Of a stretch of 64,000 nt of DNA, positions 57,360 through 64,000 are shown piece by piece. Where the stretch lies: the NCBI GenBank assembly GCA_036365145.1, contig JAEOAD010000030.1, positions 11,935,001 through 11,999,000 of the forward strand. Direction: 5' to 3'. The translations under genes and the position numbers were made by a program. Under the pieces are notes generated by a model, which did not search any database, had not been told where the DNA came from, and worked only from the letters and a program-made list of their open reading frames with translations. Source of the DNA: Orientallactaga sibirica (Eukaryota > Chordata > Mammalia > Rodentia > Dipodidae). Every line of letters begins with the position of its first letter. Position 1 is the first letter of the stretch.

Positions 57360-57542
57360 AAAACAACTCCAAGCTGGGTGTGCCTTTAATCCCATCACTT
57401 GGGAGGCAGAGGTAGGAGGATCACTGTAAATTCAAGGCCAACCTGAGACTACATCTACATAGTGAATTCCAGGTCAGCCTGGGGTAGAGCAAGACCCTAC
57501 CTCAAAAAAAAAAAGCCTCAAAAAGTAAATAAAACAACTCCA
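57360..57542 (+). repeat. B1 SINE
   Basis: Body from 57372 ('agctgggtgtgcctttaatc', missing part of the usual head) to the A tail near 57530. A small duplication 'ctacatctacatag' sits in the middle. aaaacaactcca at 57360-57371 and 57531-57542 is the exact target duplication. Confidence 0.92.
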
Positions 57543-57614
57543 GTGCAGTGAATGGATAACTTATTCAAGGGCTCTAAGTGTCTGTACAATTTCTCTTCTA
57601 GATGTCTTCTTATT

Positions 57615-57800
57615 TAAAAAATACTTTTATTTATTTGCAAGGAGAGCGAGAGAGAGAGAATGGGCACACCAGATCTCTACTCATTGCACATGAACTCCAG
57701 ATGCATGCACCACTTTGTGCATGGGTACTGGGGAATTGATCCCAAGTAGTCAGGCTTTATAGGCAAGTGCCTTAACCACTGAGCTGTCTCGCCAGTCCTC
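57615..57800 (-). repeat. DIP-like SINE, short form
   Basis: Reverse: 'acttttatttatttgcaagg', 'ctccagatgcatgcaccact', 'gcaagtgccttaaccactga', head 'gctgtctcgccagtcctc'. Confidence 0.9.
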
Positions 57801-57802
57801 TA

Positions 57803-58068
57803 TAGATATATTCTTTTTTGGGGGGGAGGGAGAGACACAGAGAGAGAGAGAGAGGGAGAGGAAGACAGATAGAGATGGGCACGCCAGCAGCCTCTCAGCT
57901 GCTGAGAATGAAATCCAGATGTGTGGGCCCCCTTGTGTTCAAGTGCAGCATTGAGCCCCTTTGCATCTGGCTAAACGTGGGACCTGGAGATTGGAACCAG
58001 CATTTTTGGGCTTGGGAGGCAGGCGCCTTAACCGCTAAGCCATCTCTCCAGCCCCTAGATATATTCTT
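57803..58068 (-). repeat. DIP-like SINE, long variant
   Basis: Reverse long form, body 57816-58055 with (GA)n, 'gggcacgccagcagcctctc', the extra internal segment, and head 'gctaagccatctctccagcc'. Exact 13-nt duplication tagatatattctt at 57803-57815 and 58056-58068. The CTCF-like core is degraded at 57924-57939 (minus strand aacacaagggggccca). Confidence 0.94.
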
Positions 58069-59526
58069 GATGCTTCACTCTTCACTGTAGAGTATGACTG
58101 CAGCCCACCATGGCATGTGAAGAAAGGCCTGTGTCTTTGCCTTAAACATGGAAAATTAGCAGGTCCCTTATGTCAATTCCAATAAATGTGTAACTATAAA
58201 AGGCTTTATTCAATCTGGTCTTCTTCATAGAATTCTGAAAGAAAACAGGAGGGAATGTTGATGGCCAAACCACTTAATTTCTATTGAGACTAAAAAGAAA
58301 TAAAGACCAAATCTGGGTTCCAGAAAACATAAGCCAAGCATATGGCTGTTAACATTATAAGAACAACTGGGATTACAGAAGGCAATCTGTTAGGAGTGGC
58401 AGAATGGTTTCTGCATGGCCTTTTGATCCACCCCCACCCTGGTAATTCCGTTATTGCATAAGTCTGCAATTCCTTGTGATTGTGTAGATTCTAATTTAGA
58501 CTTGTCTCTGGTTTGTTATGAAATGAAGCTCTTTCATGGCATAAATGTGGAGCAGTAGCAAACCTGATTTGAAGATGCCTTTGAAGCCTTTCTTCTTAAC
58601 CTGCCTCTCAGGCATGAGTCACCACTTCTGCTCGAAATATGGAGGGGTGCTAAACATGGCTCTTCATGTGGGATGTACGATTGGTAATGACTGAGCTGGG
58701 AAAAAGACACAACTTCTTGAACCAACCACATGCCATCAGTTCTCAAAGCAGACTTAGAGATGCTGAGATATTGTTGGAAGCCTAGAATTCCACTTGCCAT
58801 GTGCCAAGAGTCTAACTATTGTATAAAGAAATTACCACAGGAAAAGAGGATGGTTTTTACATATTACAGAAACCTAAGCAAATGATTGTGAATTTCTTGA
58901 TGTGACATTACTATCCTTAGGAGGCTTATATTCCAAATGATACCCCTTTCTTTTACTTTTCAAAAAAGAACTTCATGACATATTCATGAATGATATTTTA
59001 AAAGAACTGTGAAAAAACTCATGTCTCTGTTGAGATTCAGTGGCAACACTGTCCAACTGTCTGTGCTAAAAAAAACACTGGGTTCTATATATCATATCTT
59101 TAACAGGTCAAAAATTTTATTAAGTGTGGTCAGAATATACTTAGTATGTAATAGTTCATATTAGAGGTAGACTTGACTGGGCTAAAAGGTTCCCAGAATA
59201 TTTTAAGTATGACTGAGAGAGTGTTTCCAGAAGATATTATCAGTATTTAGTTCAATAGACTGAAGAAAATTTGCCCTCATAATTGTGATGGTAACCATGT
59301 AATCAGTTGAGATCCAAAGAGCATAAAGGAAAGATAGAGGAAGGGTGAATTCACTATTGCCCTTGTAACATTTGCCCTCTGCCTTCATTCAGATAGCAGT
59401 GCTCCTGGTCCTTGGGCCTTTGTGCTCAGTATAACATTTGTACCATTTGCTTCCTGGGCCTCAGCTTGCAGACAGCAGATCATGGGATTTCTCCTCACCC
59501 ATCATAATGAATAGACTTCTATAATA
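58069..59526. other. Unique DNA
   Basis: No repeat or exon recognised. The 88-codon minus-strand frame at 58534-58800 has no known domain. Confidence 0.45.
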
Positions 59527-59658
59527 AGAGAAAGAAAGAGAGAGAGAGAGCATGCATGTATATACAAGCATGCCAGGGTCTCTTACTGGTCACTGCAAAT
59601 GAACAGCAGATGTTTGTGCCACTTTTTGTGTCTGGCTTTATATGGACATTGGGGAATG
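59527..59658 (-). repeat. DIP-like SINE, truncated
   Basis: (GA)n, 'caagcatgccagggtctctt', 'gtgccactttttgtgtctgg', 'gacattggggaatgg'. The tRNA-like head is missing, so it is truncated at its 5' end. Confidence 0.82.
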
Positions 59659-60028
59659 GTTAGATTTGTTTTGAAGGTGAAAAACAGATGGTCCAAATGT
59701 GTGTGGGAGAGTGGAGGGCTTTATAGACAGAGAAAACTTCACAGGGAGTATGAAAGAAGAGGAATGGTATTATTTTTCATTCTAAGCTTAGCTGCAAAAC
59801 GCATTAGTTCTATTTGAATTAAAATATAAACATACAAGGTCTCTCACTGAGGTAGACAGACTGAATTTTCTTCACCTTTTCTTTCTCTTTGCTATGAGAT
59901 GAGCCGGTCTTCCTTCTAAAAACTCTAATGGGCAAGAAGCATAGTGAATTTATGGCTATACCTACCTATTTCAGGGAATAGGAATTGTCCCATCTGAGGT
60001 GCTTCAATCACTAAAAAATACCATTATT
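59659..60028. other. Unique DNA
   Basis: Nothing recognised. Confidence 0.4.
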
Positions 60029-60248
60029 GGGGCTGGAGAGTTTGCATAGTGGTTAAGGTGCTTGCCTGCAAAGCCTAAAGACCCAGATTCAGTTCCCCAG
60101 AACCCCCACATAAGTGAGATGCACATGGTGGTGCATGTAGCTAGAGTTTGTTTGCAGTGGCTAGTGGCCCTGGCACATCCATTCGTTCCCCAACCTCTCT
60201 CTCTCTCCCTCCCCTTCAAAGTAAATAAATATAAATTTTAAAAGTTAA
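60029..60248 (+). repeat. DIP-like SINE, short form
   Basis: Forward: 'ggggctggagagtttgcata', 'gcttgcctgcaaagcctaaa', 'gtttgcagtggctagtggcc', CT tract, A/T tail. Confidence 0.92.
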
Positions 60249-60599
60249 AAAATTTATCATTGTAGTTTGGATCTTAAACATCTCTCAAAGACCCATGTGT
60301 TGAGTCTTGGTAACTAGCCCACGCCACTATGGGGATGGTGATGAAATTGTCAGGAGGGGGGAATCCCAAGGAAGGATATTAAGGTCTCTCTCTCTCTTCC
60401 TCCCCCCATCCTCTTCCTCTTTTTCTCTCTCCTCCTCCTCCTTCTTTTTTTTTTTTTCCTGGTTCTCTTTGCTAATTTGTCTTCTATACAGAAAACTGAC
60501 TGACACAGGTATCATTCTCTTTTTCATAAACTAGACCCAGTTTTCAAAAGATTATGAGACAACATCTGGCTTGTATAGCTTATAGAATGAATTATTATT
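60249..60599. other. Unique DNA with CT-rich tract
   Basis: 60385-60462 is a polypyrimidine tract that yields spurious Ser/Leu/Phe and Lys/Glu/Arg frames on the two strands. Confidence 0.5.
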
Positions 60600-60831
60600 T
60601 TTTAATGACAGAGTGAGGCAGAGAATTGGCTTGCCAGGGCCTCAAACCACTGCAATCAAACTCCAGACACATGCACCATCTTACAAACATGTGCGGCCTT
60701 GTGCCTGGCATCACCTTATACATCTGGTTTATGTGGGATCTGGAGAGTTGAACATGAGTCCTTAGGCTTTACAGGCAATTTCCTTAACCACTAAGTCATC
60801 TCTCCAGCCCAAATTGTTATGTTTTAATGAC
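60600..60831 (-). repeat. DIP-like SINE, long variant 2
   Basis: Reverse: 'gagaattggcttgccagggc', extra internal segment around 60680-60715, head 'ctaagtcatctctccagccc'. ttttaatgaca flanks at about 60601-60611 and 60821-60831. Confidence 0.9.
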
Positions 60832-61029
60832 AAAAGTGTTTCTGCTGTGAAACTGATTTTGGAGTTAAGTGATTCTAGTGTCACAGTGATTCCTTTGGTG
60901 AGAGAGATGGTTTAACTAAAAATTGTTGTGGAGGATTGGGAAATCCCTGATAGCAAGAAAGATGTCTGAGGAAGCTGCCCAGAGAGAAGCAAAGGTGGAA
61001 AGATGATTGGGGCAGGTAAGTAGGCAGCA
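60832..61029. other. Unique DNA
   Basis: Nothing recognised. Confidence 0.35.
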
Positions 61030-61118
61030 GATAGACCAAGAGATGATACATAGATAGCTAGGTAATAGATAGATGGACAGATGGACAAGCAGATAGATAG
61101 GTAGTAGATGGATGATAG
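61030..61118. repeat. Imperfect (GATA)n/(GATG)n tract
   Basis: Interrupted tagata, gatgga and ggtag units; it gives the Ser/Tyr/Ile-rich minus-strand frame at 60912-61166. Confidence 0.85.
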
Positions 61119-62409
61119 AGAAATTTTACTGAGAGAGAACTTGCCAGTCCTTGACTGTGAATTCACCTTTGTTCTTGGGCATCATGAAAGTCCCATGATA
61201 TTAAAATGTTTTCCACTAGTTTTAGTGGATTTCTTAGACTTAAAATTAAGGCATTTTATGTGCATACATTTACATGAAGGTACTATATAGACACGATGTC
61301 TGTTTGTATACACATTTAAATCATTCCACAGTAATAATCATTGTCTGTTACTTGCTTTGGGAAAAACCATCAGAGAGAATCAGTTCCTCCAAGAATCAAC
61401 TGCTATGTATGATCCAGGTTTTCATTTCAGCACACTTTCACATTCTTTCCAGGATTTCAGAAGCAATTAGTATCTTCAGCTTAAGAAGGATGCCTGCCTC
61501 TCTTAAGGCTTACCAAGAGTTTTATCTGGAAAATGACATGGAAAATTACTTTCAGCTACATATCAAGGTGTGAGATATTGACATATTTTTTTGACTATGT
61601 GGACATGCAAATTTAGGTTTTCATGTTGTTCAGGTGTGTATCAAACACAGCTTAGAACAGCACAAATAAACATAAGCACTTTACACAGAGAGCATTAGGT
61701 TTCATTAGCTACTTGAAATCCCTGGAGGGAAATGTCATTTCATTAGGATGCCTCTTGGCTGCTACTCAAGCAATTTTCATTTCCTTAAGCATATTGATTT
61801 GGTAACAACTTTCATTTTCTGAAAAACAAATCATTCAGGGACTTTCTGAAAGCATACTTAAGGAAGTCTATTTTTCTTTGGCAAATATAAATGTTGTTAA
61901 TTTACTAAGAACTGAAATATAATAAAAGTGAGGTGTCTTTTTCTGTAATTTGGCATTCATGTCAGATCCTTTGTAAGTTTTACTGATGTTCAAAGTCTTC
62001 CATCACCACCGTGTGCCCTATCTGTGAAGTGTGCAGTTGTGATTTACATCTGGGATACTTGTTCATCATTAAAATGCCATTTTCTTACAGTCCCTTGAGG
62101 TAAACTATGCTAGCTCATCAAATGGCAAAACATTGCTTTGACTTGTTTGCTTTGTAGTTTGGATCACTATATTATAATGCAACGCAGTGTGCCTTTGTAA
62201 TTCTGGGTACAGTCAGCACTCAGTAAATTTAAGGGAAACATGAATCTTCAGTGTATAACACTGCAATTTCTCAAATGTAGCTCTTTCTTAAAAATATGCA
62301 CTTACATAATCATCAAAATGCACTATTCCTCACATTCTTTTCTGTTAGTCCTTGAACTCAACGTCCAATTCAGATCACTTCTCTTAACTACTATATACTT
62401 AGTTTAGAA
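61119..62409. other. Unique block
   Basis: About 1.3 kb without recognised repeats. 61700-61920 is rich in TAAT/ATTT-type sites and could be a conserved noncoding element. The frame at 61274-61573 (99 codons) has no recognisable domain. Confidence 0.35.
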
Positions 62410-62575
62410 TGAAAAGAAGTATCATATACTAGAAAGATCATAGGTTTGTGGTCAACCTGGATTTGAGTTCCATTTCCTCTTACAAGGCTATGTGCCCTGG
62501 CCAAATTACTTAGTCCACTGAGTTTGAGATTTTTTCTAAGTAGAATCTCAATAAAACCACCCACAGGTCCAGTTA
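62410..62575 (+). repeat. MIR SINE relic
   Basis: 'cctggatttgagttccattt', 'aaggctatgtgccctggcca', 'aattacttagtccactgag' follows the MIR core closely. Confidence 0.75.
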
Positions 62576-62851
62576 CTTCACCCACACCTCTTTGTTTCCT
62601 TTTAGGTAAAATTCTAACACCACCCAAACCAGCAAAAAGAGAATAAGATCATGTATTAATATGCTCAAGGCATTGTCTGTCTTGTGGAAGACATAGTAGA
62701 AGTGATTTTCTCCTTTCTCTTGACTCCACACTTGTAACCTACCCCCCATATTATCCACAACTAAGACCATTGTGAACTGTGTAAAATGAATTTTTACTAC
62801 TGTCAAGGATCCTCTAGCCATTTCTCTTTTCCTTATAGCAATACAGGCTAA
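62576..62851. other. Unique DNA
   Basis: Nothing recognised. Confidence 0.4.
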
Positions 62852-62919
62852 AATACTCAATATATTTTTAAAATCTTATTTATTTATTTATTTTATACAT
62901 ATATAGAGGCATATATATG

Positions 62920-62964
<45 letters not shown>

Positions 62965-63122
62965 CATGCCAGGGTTTCTAGCTACAGCAAATGAACTCCA
63001 AATGCATGTGCCATTTTGTGCATCTGGCTTGACATGGGTCCTGGGGAATCAACCCCAAGCCCTTAGGCTTTGCAGGCAAGTGCCTTAACCACCGAACCAT
63101 CTCTTCAACCCCAATACTCAAT
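62852..63122 (-). repeat. DIP-like SINE, short form
   Basis: Reverse body 62862-63112 with (GA)n at 62926-62961, 'aaggcatgccagggtttcta', 'ctttgcaggcaagtgcctta', 'ccatctcttcaacccc'. aatactcaat at 62852-62861 and 63113-63122 is the exact target duplication. Confidence 0.94.
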
Positions 63123-64000
63123 TTCTTTTGCTATACATTTTCACATTTCCTATTCTCACTTTCTCCCCACTTTCCCCCTTGAGGCAGAAATCAAAATTCT
63201 ATGGTACAATAAGTTATTTAGTATTTCCTGGATGTCAAAGGTTGCCATTTCATACATTCTATTCCCCTGGTCCATATGCCTTTTAGCTGAGGTCAGTATG
63301 AACATGGGTGTGATATAGGCAAGCATGCATCTCAGAGCATACTATTAAAGGAAGGACACTGAGAGTACTTGAAAGAAGCCTGTGCATTACCATGATGAAT
63401 AAAATCAAAATGTACCATAGAATGGAAAATTGACCACATTTTTATCTCAGATTTAATTGGCTTCATATAATAATTGGAGATAAGTCAAAAGGTATGGTAA
63501 AAGTAGGGTAGCTTTCTATTTTCTTTCCTTATAGCAAGTTTATCTGTTTTTTTTAACAATAAATGCACAATGAAGCTAAGGACTTCAAGAGGTAATCACA
63601 TCTCTAATGTAGTTTCCAATAATGCCTTAGAATGAGTAATTATTAGTCCTGGCAAAATCACTGACATATTCTCACCATTGAGATTAGTCTATTTATACAT
63701 TATAATGAATGCATACTGAATTTTGGTGAACTTAAAAAACTACTGGGAAACATATATGAGAAAATATCATAGGAAACTGCAAACAAAACAACAAACTGGT
63801 ATATTTTTATTGCCTTCTCTTTCAAGATTTTATAAACATATGATACTGTGTTTTCAGTCAGAATGACAGAAGAACTAGAATTTATTCTGTGAAGGGACTA
63901 GGGCTTTGGGGGTTCCCTAAGCTGGAAAGGGAGCTCCTTCAGTGGCCATTTTCCTAAGAGATAAAATGTAAATGTTCCCCATCACTCCACATTCTCCTAA
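63123..64000. other. AT-rich unique DNA
   Basis: No repeat or exon recognised to the window end. Confidence 0.45.

Noticed and set aside
1..64000. CRISPR arrays, operons, phage or plasmid genes.
   Set aside because: The repeat content and base composition are mammalian, and no spaced direct-repeat array or bacterial gene organisation is present.

Overview
The window reads as ordinary mammalian, almost certainly rodent, nuclear DNA that is intergenic or deep-intronic. It is AT-rich and CpG-poor. I find no recognisable protein-coding gene, exon series, tRNA, rRNA or other functional RNA gene. The longest open frames (at most about 136 codons) are chance frames or lie in interspersed repeats and microsatellites. 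Nothing bacterial or phage-like, and no CRISPR array, is present.

The repeats give the lineage. There are about twenty 7SL-derived B1 SINEs (youngest at 52493-52655), a few ID elements, three B4-type ID+B1 composites, and about eighteen copies of a tRNA-headed SINE of 200-270 bp with a pol III A box and B box, a CT-rich 3' part and an (AAAT)n tail. I call this last family 'DIP-like'. B1, ID and B4 together with this family, and no typical muroid B2, point to a jerboa-like (dipodoid) rodent. That is an inference from memory of SINE distributions, not a database result. Ancient MIR and L2 fragments are also present.

Layout. 1-9973: mostly unique AT-rich DNA with a few old SINEs and a B4 split by a DIP-like SINE. 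9974-10334: a head-to-tail B1 dimer inside one target-site duplication. 10335-12780: a largely repeat-free block with a CpG cluster, a CCAAT box and a perfect RFX X-box match. 12780-20200: L2, MIR and B1 relics and a solo MaLR LTR. 20228-22560: an ERVL-type LTR, then a 5'-inverted L1. 24132-26442: a two-LTR MaLR/ERVL-like element with a tRNA-Leu-type primer binding site, followed by another MaLR LTR with part of its internal region. 28370-36220: mostly unique DNA with scattered SINEs. 36228-38440: a young two-LTR element of the same class as 24132-26442, minus strand, inserted in a DIP-like SINE with a perfect 5-bp duplication. 38448-43205: a mosaic of L1 fragments carrying two solo LTRs of different families. 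43206-64000: a SINE-dense tail (especially 45072-46117, 47338-47608, 50639-53518, 57372-58068 and 60029-60818) with unique spacers.

The most informative items are (i) the recent nested MaLR/ERVL-like insertion, (ii) a roughly 90-codon frame kept open, with the same stop position, in two divergent copies of its internal region, (iii) DIP-like SINE variants carrying a CTCF-like core, (iv) the B1 dimer, and (v) the putative regulatory block at 11.4-12.3 kb. All alignments and repeat assignments were made by eye; boundaries are good to a few bases where a target-site duplication is cited and to tens of bases otherwise.
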